Notes: generated by a model from the letters alone, not told the origin. A stretch of DNA of 64,000 bases from Blastomussa wellsi (GCA_947652115.1 OX393570.1:8155389-8219388); one strand, 5' to 3'. Positions 27,861-41,065 are shown, numbered from the stretch's first letter. Numbers and translations: made by a program.

Positions 27861-28812
27861 GGGTAACACCTCATGTGCGTTGTTCTTACCACGTTTTGAC
27901 ATAATCAGTAATCTATTACTGAACAGATGCACTGCAATATGGAATGTATTTGTTAAATAATGCACCTTTGAGGTCTAGAAAAGCTACTAGTGGATGCCTG
28001 AGCCGTTAGTCTACGTTATTTTGTTAACATCACATGTGAAACAATCAGAGTTGCCTCTTGAAGGTCTGAACTAACTAAACATTATAATCGTGAAGCATCT
28101 CTATGATATTTCCACTAATGACTTGACTGCCACAAAGCTAGATTGCTCGATAAAGTAAGCCACATATTTGGCGATTTATACCACTGAACTACTATGTCTA
28201 TTAAATTAGGATCTGCAAGAACCGGTAAATAAAACAGGGCCAAATCTAAAGATGTGTAGTTTTGCAAAGAGAAACAATACACTCATTTTATACGTGCGGG
28301 GTATTCTGCAGTTGTAATATTATTATCTGCAGTTCTAATATTATTTATAAGATACATCTTTACATGTTTTAAACCAGAATCACTTACCTTACAGTTAAGA
28401 GAGAATATATTGAACGCTGTACAATCTTCCGATAACCAAGGAAAAAGTCACCAGAATTTCTGAGCCCGTAATCTCCGCAAGTCACCGCAAATTCACCGCA
28501 AGGGGGGGGGGGGGGTCCCCTTGGAGAACATTTTTACCATTAAAAGAGAAATTCTCGCGCGCTCATTGGCTAATTTTCATTAGTATATACACAGTCAATG
28601 ATCTTGGTGTTTTAAGCAATCTGATTGGTTCGCTATCTCTGGCTAATGAGCATTATTCACCCCCTACCGAGTGAATAATGCGTAAGCCAAACAAAAACAA
28701 AATGGCGGGTGTAAACTCGCTTTTCGCCAGTGTTTCGGAGGTCAATTAAATCGATTTTCAATGGTTTCCTTCTGAAAATGTTGTTGAGATCACTTCCCGT
28801 GTATATACTAAA
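27861..28812. other. Intergenic; G-run at 28,502-28,515
   Basis: No gene is seen. A 14-nt G-run and a short palindrome around CATTATTCAC (near 28,650) are the only structures. Confidence 0.4.
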
Positions 28813-28922
28813 ACAATTATTCTTCTCAATCTCGGTGAATAGTGGCAGAATATTTACCTTGCCGCTTCGCGGCTCGGTAAATATTCTGCCACTATTCACC
28901 TCGATTTCAAAGAATAATTGTT
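28813..28922. repeat. Strong 110-bp hairpin (MITE-like)
   Basis: ACAATTATTCTTCTCAATCT and GAATAGTGGCAGAATATTTA are mirrored on the other side of a GCCGCTTCGCGGC centre. Frames over it are palindrome artefacts. Confidence 0.7.
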
Positions 28923-28934
28923 AATTATTAAACA

Positions 28935-29010
28935 CTAGCTATGGTATATCACATTTCGTGAGTTTTGATTGGTTTAGAGGCAATGGTATATGAGCTCATA
29001 TACCATTGAC
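28935..29010. repeat. Dispersed repeat fragment, inverted copy at 48.7 kb
   Basis: AGCTATGGTATA and GGTTTAGAGGCAATGGTAT occur here. Their reverse complements, somewhat diverged, lie at 48,703-48,790. Confidence 0.5.
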
Positions 29011-30134
29011 CTGCAAATAGGGTACGCGTACGGGTAAAAGAATGCATTTTTCGCAATGTTTGTACAATATTTTTTGGGCGTTTTTAATAAAACAATTATT
29101 CCACTCGCGCTTGTTAGATATGAGATGGTTATAGCCAACTCACGCGACGCTACGCGCCTCGTTGGCTATCTACCATCTCAAAACACTCCTATGTTTGGTT
29201 TATAATAATTGTAATAATTATCTGCCCAATTGCCTCAGTTGAGTCTCTACTAGGACGATCGCTTATGATATAGCTACGCGTTAGTGTTACCAACGCATAG
29301 CTGGCTTTCATGTGACGTCATAAAATTTTAAAATCAAAGCTCCCTTGGCCTGCTAAATTTTTATTGTTACCACATGAAATAAATCCTAAAAATATATCAA
29401 GTTTACAGCTAGATAATATATTTTGTGTTTGAAATACATCATGTTGAATTTTCGAGATTTCCGCCATACGTGACATCAAGATGGCGTCGTGACAAAGCTG
29501 TCGTGTTTGAAGAAAAGGTCTTTTCCCAAGATTTTAACAGTTTAATCAGTTCAAGTATTAGGAAAGATGTTTTTATGTGTGCGTGTACACTAGCTCCGAA
29601 GGAAAGAGTAATCGCTTTCATAGAAAAAGTGGGACACAAACATGGCGTCTCCATAGTGAGCTCCATAAATTTGCGTGAAATGATTCGGCAAATAACTCAA
29701 GAATGATGTACCGCACAGACCTAAACCTTGGATATGTTGTTTATCTATTAATATTTTCTAACATTTGAATGGTTTTGGATTTACTTTTTGATGGCGTGAT
29801 ATTGAAAGAGACCAAGACGTGCTCTCATGAATTAGTCAGAAATTAATGTTCTGACGGCACGATTGAGAGGTTCGCGGGTCCTTAGCTATAGGTTAGTCAG
29901 TCTTCGCCTTCGCTCGCTTTTCTTTTTAGGCAATTTTTTTGCATCGAAAAATCTTCTTGAGTTTTGTGCAATGTTATAATTTAATTTATTTAATTAAGTG
30001 TTACTCTTTCCTTTGGGTCTTGTGCTGCTGCATTACATGAGGAATACGTTTCCACATATTTTTTGGCTACTTCATGATCATCATCATCATGATCATCATG
30101 ATCATCATTGCCATCATCATCATCAACATCGCAA
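29011..30134. other. Intergenic; ATCATC microsatellite near 30,077-30,125
   Basis: A 93-codon frame at 29,425-29,706 has no domain and is not called. The end carries an imperfect CATCAT array. Confidence 0.4.
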
Positions 30135-31900
30135 CATGGTGTTAATTAAGACACCAATAGTACGAGCACGTCCCGCGCGCCATTGTGTCCTGCATGCTGC
30201 CATGGACTCCAGATCTTGATCCATTCCGGCTAATTTGGCATCCTCGCTCTCTCTCCACCAGGTGTGACACCTTCCCCTTCTTCGCTTCGCATTCTCGGGC
30301 CTCCAATCTAATAAGGCTTTAGGAAGACTTTCCTGACCAATACGACTGACATGGCCAAACCATCTTAATCTCCTGTGTAGTCTTAAAAAGCGAGGACGCA
30401 GAGGTCGGACATGTTCTTCCTCTGACCTTGTGTTCCTCACATGGCGGAACAACTTTATTCCTTGGCTGTAAGCATCGATTATCAAAAGCATCTAGGGTCT
30501 TTTCATCCGTGTTAGTGGTCGCACATGTTTCTGAGCAAGGTAGAGCAAGGTAGATATTACAACGGCATTGTAATGCACAGTTTGAGTTGGAACTCAACAC
30601 AAGTTGGCCCTCAACACATTTTGTAATCAGCATCCGAAGGCAGAAGATCTTATCTGTACAGCCACGCCTACTCATGAAACCCTATTGTTTTCACGGAGCG
30701 TCTTCTCTGTACCTTCTCGAATTCTGTCCCACATGATGTGGCCGAATACCATACCCGGCACAGATAAAAGGGAGACACCACGGTAATTGCTGCTTGAAGA
30801 TGGTACAAATCAGGCCCTTGGAAGAGTCCTCTGGAACAACCTCGTCCTCCCAGATCTTTATTAATAGTTGATGGAGGCTATATATAACTTCCTCTGGATC
30901 AAGTTTAATCATCTCCGCTACAATGCCATCTATCCCCGGGGCCTTATTTGTCTTAAGTTTCTGGATAGTTTTCTCCAAGAAGGATATCCTGAAAGCTCAA
31001 GGAGATCTCCAATAAAGCCAATTCCATGTGGCCTCTTCTATGGTGAGGACTGTTCAAAAGATCTTGGAAATAGCCTGTCCACTGTGCCTTTACTTCTTCC
31101 CTATCTTCCAGAGGTGTGCCATCCTCCCCTTTAACAGGTGGTCCATCTGCAGAGAATTTTCCAGACAGCTACTTTACCTACTGATACAGTTGTCGATGTT
31201 CTCCTCTCTGAGACGCTGTCTCCATGTCAGCATCTATGGTATCCTTCCATTTCTGCAAGCGTCTTTCCTTGCACTGTCTTTCACCTGCCTATCTAATGTG
31301 TGATATTTCTCAAGCCGGCTTCTACTTGCAAATTGCTATTTGGCTGCTTTGGCTTTTTTCCTCTCCTACACCAGGGACTCAGTAGTCTTATATATCCAAG
31401 CTCTGTGACTCTTCCTTCTTGGACCAATGGTATTCTCTGCCGCACCCTTCACTGCATCACGCCAAGATTTCCAACCCTCTTCCACGGAACATTGCATTAT
31501 GTCTCAGTGAGCCTTTTGGTCATTTTTTTCCCTATATTCCTTCTGGTACCTTTCGTTTCTCCTCTCCTGGTGGGCTTTGGTCTGTATCCTCGGACCAACG
31601 CTCATGGTCACTTCCAATGTCTGCTCCCCGGTAAGTGCGGCAAGTTAGCAAGGATTTTTGCCACCATGATCTATTGATGAGCACATGGTCTAGTTGAGCT
31701 AGTAACGGATGTGTGCAGGTATTGTTGGTCCAAGTGTACTTGTGAATCAGCCTGTGTGGGAATAGGCTTCCTCCAATTACAAGGCCATGGCTGCCCCAGC
31801 TCCCCCTGTAACTGCCAAAGGCGACTTCTACGGCCATCGCACGAATTAAAACACTCGAAACTTTCACTGATCTTTAATAACATTTGTTTGCAACCATCCT
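30135..31900 (-). pseudogene. Internally deleted non-LTR retrotransposon (LINE)
   Basis: Minus-strand fragments come in the right order for a LINE. An endonuclease part has LVIGGSLFPHRLIHKYTW, LDHVLINR and CRTYRGADIGSDH (about 31,800-31,600). A start of reverse transcriptase has KLKTNKAPGIDGIVAEMIKL (about 30,960-30,850). A C-terminal segment has LRWFGHVSR and RRGRCHTWW (about 30,390-30,240). The catalytic core of the reverse transcriptase is missing and the frames are shifted, so the copy is dead. The clade is not determined. Confidence 0.75.
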
Positions 31901-32960
31901 GAGATGAAGTTGAGAATTGGAGAACTAGGAGCGAGGAACGAGGTTTAAACTGCAAATACAACAAAACACGAGACTAAAAATGTGCAACACTGAATATAAG
32001 CGACAGAAAATAAACCGAAAACAATAACTGCAAAACGAAAGTAAACTTACATAGTGTATGGCACTGTGGCCGTAGATAGACTGATACTCTAGATCGGTAA
32101 CTACAAAACGATGTGTAACTAAAGAAAACTCTGCAGACTGCGCGTAGCGCTTGTTGAATTCGAACTGACTGTGAGATAAATTTAGAATGTATAAAAAGCT
32201 AACGAAAAAGCTAAACAAATAATGCAAAGAGTAGTGGCACGCAGAAATACATTCCCAAAGGGGACCTAATTAACCCTAACTAAATATCGAATTGTTAATG
32301 CGGTGTTAGATCCAACACCCCCACTCCACAACATTTGTGTCCTGTGGCCGGTTATACCCCCGCTCACCTGACCCTCTATGTCTTGGCCACTTCTAAAGGG
32401 TGGTTTTTAAGTGGTTTTTCGTATCTGGCGTAGTACAGGTTCTACTGGTTTTGTACCAATAGTTGTTATTTCAATGTTCCTGATTGTAATGCAATGTGCC
32501 TCAGATGACTGCACTGCGCCAAATGAAAAATATTCTAGAGTATTCTAACCTCGAATATGTCAATGTGATGCCATAGAATCCTAGATTATTCCAGAGTATT
32601 CAAGGCGTACGCTATACGTTAAGTACACCTGGAGTATTCAAGAGTATTCGATTTGAATACGTGAAGTGCCCCTGGTGTATTCACGAGTATACTTTATTGA
32701 ATACGTGATGCACACCCAGAGTGTTCAGCTTGAATATGGAAAAACAGGCCGGATTCTAATAGGATATCTCAGGTGTATTTCGAATCAGGCGTACTGGAAT
32801 ACGTCGGAAAATTTCAGTATACGAGGCGTGTGCCGAGTCGTATTCAAGCGATTTCATGGCCCGAATATTTGGCTTTTCGCGCAGTGCTGATTGACGCATC
32901 CTAAGTAAACTTTGAATGTCTCGTGTTAGTGTAGGCAGAATACCAGATTAAGATTCAGAT
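31901..32960. other. Intergenic; degenerate GAATAC/GTATTC repeats at 32,530-32,840
   Basis: About 300 bp are enriched in GTATTC and its complement at irregular spacing. No gene is seen. Confidence 0.45.
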
Positions 32961-33437
32961 TGATGGAAAATCGATCACAAAGGTTAAGGAAACCAAATCA
33001 GTAGGCTTGTTAATTGATGAACACCTTTCATGGACAAGACATATAGACGAAATAAGCAAGAAAATACCTTAACGCATAAGACCGTTCATCTCCGAAAGCA
33101 CTGCTCTCCAAAGTTTGCAAGCATCGATTTTACCCCACTCTGACTATCGTAGCTCTGTTTGGGATGAACTCAACGCTACCTTGAGTGATAAACTCCAAAT
33201 ACTCCAAAATAGGGCTACCAGAGTTATCACCTTTTAAAGTTGACACAAGTGCCAGTTTCCTACTAAAATGGCTTCACGTCCTTCACTGGGACAAACTTTC
33301 CACACGCCGTGAAAAGCTGAAGGCGATACTAATGTTAAAAATTATTAGAGTGCTTTCCCCGATGTACCTGCAAAATTCATTTAGCATCTGTATTACGCCA
33401 TATAATTACCGTGTTTAAATAAATAAAGTAAGTAAGG
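32961..33437 (+). pseudogene. LINE C-terminal fragment with AAGT-type tail
   Basis: Joined plus-strand frames give VKETKSVGLLIDEHLSWTRH, then LQASILPHSDY and LQILQNRATRVIT. This is the region after the catalytic core in Jockey/CR1-like reverse transcriptases. Frameshifts and a stop interrupt it. The end AAATAAATAAAGTAAGTAAG fits a retrotransposon tail. It is 5' truncated. Confidence 0.7.
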
Positions 33438-34207
33438 ACCGGAGAACTTCACAAACCCCGATGGACTTTTAGAGAGAGTACCCGTTAACGTTAGTCAAAT
33501 CATTTTCTATCTAACGAATTTACATTATCAAATATCGTCAGGAGCCATAATGTTATGGCTCCTTGTATTTTGTATAGATATTTACAGTATACTTCATATT
33601 TTTTCCTTGGGTTTTGGTTACTGGCGGTCGTGTCTCGCTGTGCTCGGTCCAATCGTCCGTACTGTCCGTCGAGTCAAGTATTTTCCCATCCAGCCCCTTC
33701 CAGTTTTAGCCCTTTTTAACTAATAATGGTCGGAAAGTGTTCAATTTAGAGAATTTAGAGCCGCCATTAGTTGCTCTTGTTCTAATAGAAGACATGGTTG
33801 CGATTTGGTGAAAGTGACGTCAAACGCTCAAACATACTTCCCGCCGGATGGATTCGAATGGATGAATGGATTGAAATTTGGCAAATTGAGTAAGGAATTC
33901 GCATTGTACACGAATTAAGATGTAAAAAAATTGAAATGGCCAATTTGATCTCAGGGGAACTTTAACATGTTTAAAAGAGTAATCATATCACTTGCCACAA
34001 GAAGCTTTTTTTCGGAAGCTCATTTTCAATTAGCGCTATGTAGAATCTACGATTAATATTATTTCACTACAGCAAAATCGAAATGGTTTAGTATCAGTTC
34101 ACATGGCGCCTTTCTCTATTGTTGTGGTTGAACTTTTCAAATATAGCTTTCTGTGGGAAAATAGCTTCGGGAAATGGCATTAAAAATTAACTGATTCTTT
34201 GCAAAAG
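33438..34207. other. Intergenic, nothing recognised
   Basis: AT-rich DNA without supported genes or repeats. Confidence 0.4.
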
Positions 34208-34515
34208 ATTTTTGAGAAGCGCGAAAAGAAGTATTTCTCTGACGACGTAGTTGTCAAAGGTGATCAGCATTTTGCATTGAAAAAACGAGGGGATATCGAT
34301 CAGGTGGGAGTCCAAAGACCATTTGGGATCTTAAACGAAAATTGCCGATCATTTAAGGGGAATTTTTGAGAAGCGCGAAAAGAAGTATTTCTCTGACGAC
34401 GTAGTTGTCAAAGGTGATCAGCATTTTGCATTGAAAAAACGAGGGGATATCGATCAGGTGGGAGTCCAAAGACCATTTGGGATCTTAAACGAAAATTGCC
34501 GATCATTTAAGGGGA
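34208..34515. repeat. Perfect 154-bp tandem duplication
   Basis: 34,208-34,361 and 34,362-34,515 read the same base for base. The zero divergence means a very recent duplication or an assembly artefact. Confidence 0.9.
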
Positions 34516-35613
34516 AAGTTATCAGAAATTGTATCAGAGATCTGAAACCACTTAGAGATAATTATAATACATAGTTGAAACGTAACGATGCTTTTATTGA
34601 CAAATTGTTAAAATAGAAAAAGTATCCTTATATCCAAATTTCATATTGTTTATTTTTTATACTGTCAAGAAGCATACAAGTAATCGTCCTGAAAACCATC
34701 TTATTTATTATTGAGTCATGCAGTGATTTTATTATCCGCATGCAATAATTGTATTATCTTCATGTTGCTTTGGATGCGATGGCGTGGGCCCCGATGCGGA
34801 TGGCGTGGGCTTTGGATGCGATGGCGTGGGTTGCATGACTTCTGTTGTTTCATCAAGTATTGTATTGACTAAAGTCATGCTCTGTTGTTAGCGGATTGGA
34901 CTTTGTAATGTTTGTAATAGCTTGCGTGGCATTATGACGGTCAAAGCGCATCACAAATCAGCAATGTTAGCGATTGTTGAGCGTTTTTGAGAAAGATAAA
35001 AAATGTTTGAAGGATCTAATGCGGTGACTGATTTCCCAATGAATGCAGATTACCTTAATTAAAAAGCCGTAACATACGACAAGCTGGCGATCTACGCTTG
35101 CCTTGGAACGTAAACACAAAGACGAGAACAAAATAGAAAAGCATGCTCGTTAAGATAATAACAACAAAAATTTGAAATCTTGTTAATTTAAGACCCTCTA
35201 GACCCTAAAATTGCGATTTGAACAGTATCGAGCGGAACAATCCTTCTGAAAACGTTTTATTTTTGCAAGAGTCTTGTTTTGCTTTGGAAAAAGCGCAGAC
35301 TTGCATAACTGGACTAAGTGGTTAGTTTGAGGTAGTCTATTTCCTAAATTAATCGCACTCATGGAAAATAGCGAGATGGTGACACCAGAACCGTCTTGCT
35401 TTCCATTTCCATTTTTTACTGTACAAGGGTAATTCAAAGTCTCGAAGCTTTTTGTCAGGAATTAACATCGTTAAACTATTAAATCATCGAAAGTATAAGC
35501 CTCTACTGATAACCGCGAAAATAACCGCAAAGATTCGCCTCCTTTAGTTGTCATTCATAAAGCAGTTGACTTGATAAAGGAAATCTCGCGATTGAAGGAA
35601 ATTATGAAACGGG
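34516..35613. other. Region downstream of the Kv gene; short 21-bp repeats
   Basis: Three 21-bp units of the GATGCGATGGCGTGGGC type lie at about 34,770-34,835. The rest may include the 3' UTR of the Kv channel gene; no other gene is seen. Confidence 0.4.
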
Positions 35614-36993
35614 TTAACCGTGAACATTGGCTCTTTCGAGCAGCGCTTGGGACACCTCATCTTGGCATCGCAAACGGACTGTTTGACTTCTGTAGTGAAC
35701 TTGATCGTCCTCTCTCGCATCTTCGCCTCTTTGAGCCTTTATTTCCAGCATCTCCGCGTAATAACGCTGCCAAGACTTGCGAAATTCGGTAAAGAGCACA
35801 GGGGTGAAACAAAACATGGCCACAGTTCCACCTATACAACAGAATGTGCCCACGAGTTTTCCCACCGCTGACGTGGGGACGTAATCGCCATAGCCCACAC
35901 TTGAAAGGGTGATTATTGTAAACCAAAATGTCGCCGGTATACTCGTAAATTGCGTACTTTCACCTTCGCCCTCAGAAAAATACACGAAGCTCGAGAGCAA
36001 AACGGTATTAAATACGATGCACAGCACAAACAAGCTCATGTGCTCGCGACTGTCGATGATCGTTTCAAACAGTAGTCTTATACTTACGCTATATCGCTTT
36101 AGTTTGAGCAGCCGCACCAAGCGAACTATTCGTAGAAGTGGAAAAGGCACCACATCACTGGCCTTTTGATCTGTAACACTTTGAACGATGATTTTAACAT
36201 ATAAAGGCGACAACGCCGTAATATCGACCAGAGTATTGAACGAAAATAGAAATTTTGTGATCTTCGGCGCGCACAAGAAACGTAGAAGAAATTCTATGGT
36301 GAACCAAATAGTAAAAACGACTTCAACGGCAGACCAAACAATCTCGTAATCCACAGTAATTTCCTCCGTCGTTGTATTTCCTCGCTGAATTTGAAGTTGG
36401 CTTTGCTTCACATTTGGCAAAGTTTCGAGGCATAACGAAACCATTGATAAAACGGTCAATATCAATGAAAACTTAGTGTACGTTCGTTCGGCTGGTGTTA
36501 TTGGTTGTTCAAAAAATCTCCACACATTTCTCCGGGTCCTTCTGATTTTTCGCAGACAGGGTAAACTTTCGGCGGCTTTTTTCCTTGCTGCTGCAAGTTC
36601 ACAGTCCAGTTCATCGTCGGAGTCTTCGTAATAGCCATCGAGTTGGAAAAACTTCAGCTCCGACGAGAATGTCTCGTAAGAAACGGTTTCTGGTTTTGAT
36701 AGTATGCCGTTTGACTGATAATAAAACAATATCGAGTTAAAAACTGCCTTATCTCTATCAAAATAATATTCTTGCTGGATAGGGTTGTAAAAGCGGTTCC
36801 GTTTAGTTCGAGAACCGAGCAAAGTTCTTGGGAAACGCAACAGAGTGTGTTCGTAAGTTTCAAACATTTCACCGCGAACATTGATCAAAACCTTTTGTCG
36901 ACGCACAATGTTTCGTCCGTTTTCTGACTTGGAATTGTCCAAAACATTATATCGAGAACGTATTGACATCCTCTGGGAACGACGATAGAACAA
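35614..36993 (-). CDS. Voltage-gated potassium channel, Shaker-related (Kv), intronless
   Basis: This 459-residue alpha subunit would form tetrameric K+ channels in the plasma membrane. The T1 tetramerisation domain spans about 33-125. Then come S1 (about 174-192), S2 (about 220-240), S3 (about 252-272) and S4 with R288, R291, R294, K297 and R300. S5 is about 320-340, the pore filter is SVGYGD (365-370), and S6 is about 380-403. Family members usually have TTVGYGD and a Pro-Val-Pro bend in S6. Here the filter reads SSVGYGD and S6 reads FTPV, so gating or assembly may differ. A second ATG at codon 9 is an alternative start. The single exon fits the many intronless Kv genes in cnidarians. Confidence 0.92.
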   Translation of the reverse strand: MFYRRSQRMSIRSRYNVLDNSKSENGRNIVRRQKVLINVRGEMFETYEHTLLRFPRTLLGSRTKRNRFYNPIQQEYYFDRDKAVFNSILFYYQSNGILSKPETVSYETFSSELKFFQLDGYYEDSDDELDCELAAARKKAAESLPCLRKIRRTRRNVWRFFEQPITPAERTYTKFSLILTVLSMVSLCLETLPNVKQSQLQIQRGNTTTEEITVDYEIVWSAVEVVFTIWFTIEFLLRFLCAPKITKFLFSFNTLVDITALSPLYVKIIVQSVTDQKASDVVPFPLLRIVRLVRLLKLKRYSVSIRLLFETIIDSREHMSLFVLCIVFNTVLLSSFVYFSEGEGESTQFTSIPATFWFTIITLSSVGYGDYVPTSAVGKLVGTFCCIGGTVAMFCFTPVLFTEFRKSWQRYYAEMLEIKAQRGEDAREDDQVHYRSQTVRLRCQDEVSQALLERANVHG

Positions 36994-38133
36994 TGTTCAC
37001 CCTGCTATTAGAACCAAAGCCGTTTTCAAAGGGATACGTTCGCGTCCTATGTGATGTTTTGAGGTTTTGATCGTGCTGTATATCCAATGTTGTTTTCCCG
37101 TGAACTGCAATTATCCGTAACAAGAGAGTTTGCGAAGTTATGACTCTTTTTGAAAGTCAATTTGACTTTCTATTTGTCGAATACGATAAATAATTAAGTG
37201 ACGAACGAACATTTATTTGAAATGACCAGATGTTACGGCTCGGTTTTCTGACAACACACTTTTGTAGGCTTTTTAAAAGCACTACGTTTACCCTAGTAAT
37301 ATTAGAGAAAAGTGAAGTTTTTCTCCGACGAAAATTTGAACAATTTATGCGGTTGCAAAGGGTGTTAAAATTTTAAAAATCCCCGTCGTATTATTTCGTT
37401 CTGAGAAAGAAAGATTTCGAAACTAAAATATTAAATTATGCATTGTAAATAAATTTCCCGCAGCCCCCTATCGAGAAGTTTAAATTTCTTCGAGTTAAAG
37501 CTGATTCGAAATCCGACAGCGTCTAAAAATCCAGGCATTTCAGCATAATGTTTGGAATTACAATTTGAATGTTTTCTCTAGTATCAAATTCGACCCACAA
37601 AGTTTGCTTTTCACTTGGCGGTCTCTGTAACACATATAGGTGTTTTCTAACTTAATTAACAACAAAAAAAGTTTTTAACACTCGACGAACAATCGTAATT
37701 CGTTCGATGATTAGGAAAGTGATAAGCTTTGGGTTCTCAGTTTGTTTGTCACACGCGATCTCAGTGGCGAATTGATAATTTAAGACGTTGTTAGCTTATT
37801 GACTACCAAAGCGCTTTAATTCGTCCCACTAACAAAGATTAACAAATGAATTCGAAAAGTTGACATTTGAAGACTTGGTTCTGGCTGAGAAAAGGAAAAA
37901 CAAGTTACGTAATTGTTCAGCACTCTAAAATGCTTTCGTGATAATTGCTGTGTTTTAAAAATAAAATTTTATAAATCAAAGACACGAGTACGACTCTACT
38001 GCGAAAAGCTCTACGATGATGAATCACTTGCAAAAGGAGATTCAATTAAAGAGGAGAGAATTTGATATCGTATGATATTTTGCCTGAACTATGGTGCACA
38101 AAACATTAAAAGGCGAGTTAAACACGACAAGAA
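36994..38133. other. Region upstream of the Kv gene
   Basis: AT-rich, no exon or repeat recognised. It likely holds the promoter and 5' UTR of the channel gene, but no element can be fixed. Confidence 0.35.
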
Positions 38134-38134
38134 A

Positions 38135-38214
<80 letters not shown>

Positions 38215-38224
38215 CATCATCATA
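38134..38224. repeat. (ATT)n microsatellite
   Basis: About 26 ATT units are followed by ATC units. Long frames across it encode single-residue runs and are artefacts. Confidence 0.95.
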
Positions 38225-38370
38225 TTTATTATCATTACTATTATTGCAAACGGACAGCGATCTCATGAACAGATAATTAACAATATAAAAACCTTCGCAC
38301 TTCCTTTTTATTATTGCTTTTTTTTGCCCGGAGCAAGTTCGAGAATGGGACGATAATCTGAAAGGGTCCA

Positions 38371-38550
38371 AGCCCCTCCAGTGGGGGATGGCTAAAAGGG
38401 ATATACGAGAGTTGTCTTACACGAACCTTGGAATGGTAGCCATTGAAAGGGCCGAGGCTCAAACGATTCCACGCTTCGTGTAAGACAACTCAATCTGTTC
38501 ACGGTTAGAAAGGTCCCTCTCCTCTAACCCTTTTAGCCATCGCCCCTCCA
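38371..38550. repeat. Palindromic MITE, family M1 copy A
   Basis: GATGGCTAAAAGGG at one end is inverted as CCCTTTTAGCCATC at the other. Inside are GTTGTCTTACACGAA and its inverse TTCGTGTAAGACAAC. It shares these words with the copy at 44,558-44,754. Confidence 0.75.
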
Positions 38551-41065
38551 TTAAATACAAACAATCAAACATGTAGCAAAAAAAAAATGGAAAAAAATTG
38601 CCAATGGACTGTTAAACCAACGTTAATTATACTTTTCTATCCACCCTTCTGACTTTCCAAACAAATTGTGAACAAGAACATCTACATTAATTGGCTGCAA
38701 TACTAACTTATTGCCTGTAATGCGCATTTGATTATTCTTATAGAAAATGCGCAATATAAATATTAAATATTATTATATTATTATCATTATTAATTAAATT
38801 TGAATTTTTTAAGGTATCGTTGGTAATTAGGTTCAATTAGGGGTGAGAAATAGAAATATTATTTAATTTGTGCTCGTTTGCTTTGTTTTTCGCATGTTTT
38901 TGTATTCAAATCTAACCAGTCGTAAAGAAAAATCAAGTATAAACTCTGCATTCGGAACTTCGTTGTTTTTGTTTTTTGCTTATACTTGCTCTGTTAAAGG
39001 TCATATTTTTGTTGATTTATTGCAAATTAAAGACAAATTTCATTGCCAAGAGTCAATTACGTACATGGTGTGTCCGCTTACGAGAGAGCGTAAACAAAAG
39101 AAAAATCCAATTTTCATTTTCAAAAGTGTCCGCGTCCGCATACGAGAGAGTGTCCGTTTACGGGAATGTGTAAATAGAAAGTTTGACTGAGAGGTAAAAA
39201 CGGGGATTTAAAAAGCCGTCCGTAAGTAGAGCTGTCCGCTTACGAGAGTGTCCGTTTGCGGAGAGTTGACTGTATTTCTGTGCTTCTTTCTGTAATCATT
39301 CGAATCAGTTCAACCAACTTGGTTCGGCCATCGTCAGAAAGGGTTGGAATTTTCTTGCGAGGTTGTTTGCAAAGCTGGCTGTGAACACGTCCCTTTCTAA
39401 TCGGACAGGTAATTTTTAATATATCCTTTATTATATTCTAATGGTTCCTTACCGTATCTTCCTACCCATCTCCAGTTTTTCTGTAAGACATTCCTAGTAA
39501 TCTTATGCCGCAAACTGTTTCCACGCCTGGCTATCACAAACAGGCAACGCATTTATTGTAGGTCGAGAGGGAGTTTTTTCGGATAATCAGAGCCCCGTTT
39601 CGTCACTCATAAGCGGGATCAAGTGTTATGACTGCGTCGCCGCACTCCTACCATCCCGATTTTAGACCCTCAGTTCTGTGTCAGTGATGGACCTAGTTTA
39701 GTGATGTGATGTCGTGATGAAAGCATTAGGTAGTTGAAAATGCCGTGCAAAAATGAAAAATAAAGATGTATGTTTTATTTCATTCTTCTACAAATATAAT
39801 TTAAATGTTGCAGGACTTGGAATTACCGGGCAAGGCTGTTTGGCAAAGCTCGCTGTCCATGAAGACGTCTCTCAAACTGAATAGTTAAGCGTATGTAAAA
39901 AATTATTTTTTACAAACGTTCCATAGTCTCACTACGTCCACATGCACGAGTCCGGAAATTTGAAAACGCAACTTTTTTTCTCCGGAGTGGCCTTCCGTCT
40001 TCACTCCACCTCTTCGATTACCGAAAACGCAGCTTTTTGAAAACGCTCTCCTAAGTGGACAAATTTGAAAACGTTGGCTAGGTGTGTTAGAGATGACGGC
40101 GAAAACGAAACTTTTGGAAAACGCTGACACAAGAACAATCGAATAACGTAGCTCAGGTAAAGTGTGTATGCTCTGGCGGGGCAGCGTTTCAAAATAGAGG
40201 GTGAAAGAATTTGAAAACGGCCGTATTCAAATTTATCCGGATTAGTTTGTTTTGTTTGTTTGGAAACGACTTTTGGTGGAGAAGAGTCGTGAATTAACAT
40301 TTTGGTGGAAGTTTAATTTCCTTTCCTAATGATTTTCATGTACATTCCACTGTAAAGTGTGAGTTTATTACTCACACGGAAGGGAGTGCTATGACGTCAA
40401 CAACTAACATTAGCTTCAATTCAGTTTTGTTATTCAAATTTTTCTCCTAAATATGCTTAGAATTAACAAAACGAACAATGAAAAATATTTAACATTAGAA
40501 GTAAAAAATGAATGTTTCAAAGAATATGCATACGTCAAGGTGTAGTAAGTGCCGCTCGAACAAGATCATCATCCCATAATACTATTTGCGTTAAGTAGAG
40601 CGTTTCCATTCGATGCGATGCTAGGACACGTCAGCGCGCAGATTCCCTCAATGAGTGCGCACGCAGGGAGTCATGGTTGTTGTATTCAATTTTGCGCGCC
40701 AAGTCTCGAAGATGCAGTGCGGCTGATGGATAGAACTACCATGATTCCCTGCGCGCAAGTATCAAAGAGGGAATCGGGGATATTTCTTCAATTTTGATTT
40801 AAAAGTACACAAAATTGTCGGTCTGACTGTATTTGATTTAGAGTTGAAATAAAACAATTAAAGTAATCGCCTTCGTTTTCCATAAGCCTTAGTCTACTCG
40901 GCTGCGTCTGGACTCTTATCCCGGTAAAGGGTTGCTCTATGTATATTTTTTATCAATATTATATTTTTTATAACAGTTTAGATAAAGACGGAGGGCGAGA
41001 AGACGTCCAGGTAACCACCGTGCTTAGAGGAGAGGCCACCTCGGTTATTAATATATTTTATAACT
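38551..41065. other. Intergenic with degenerate low-copy repeats
   Basis: 39,070-39,260 has several TGTCCGCTTACGAGAG-like words in loose tandem. 39,940-40,240 is rich in TTTGAAAACG and probably belongs to a dispersed family. No gene is supported. Confidence 0.45.

Noticed and set aside
29425..29706. 93-codon frame
   Set aside because: No recognisable domain and no exon signals.
38072..38371. Frames encoding Ile, Leu or Asn runs
   Set aside because: Translations of the ATT microsatellite in different frames.
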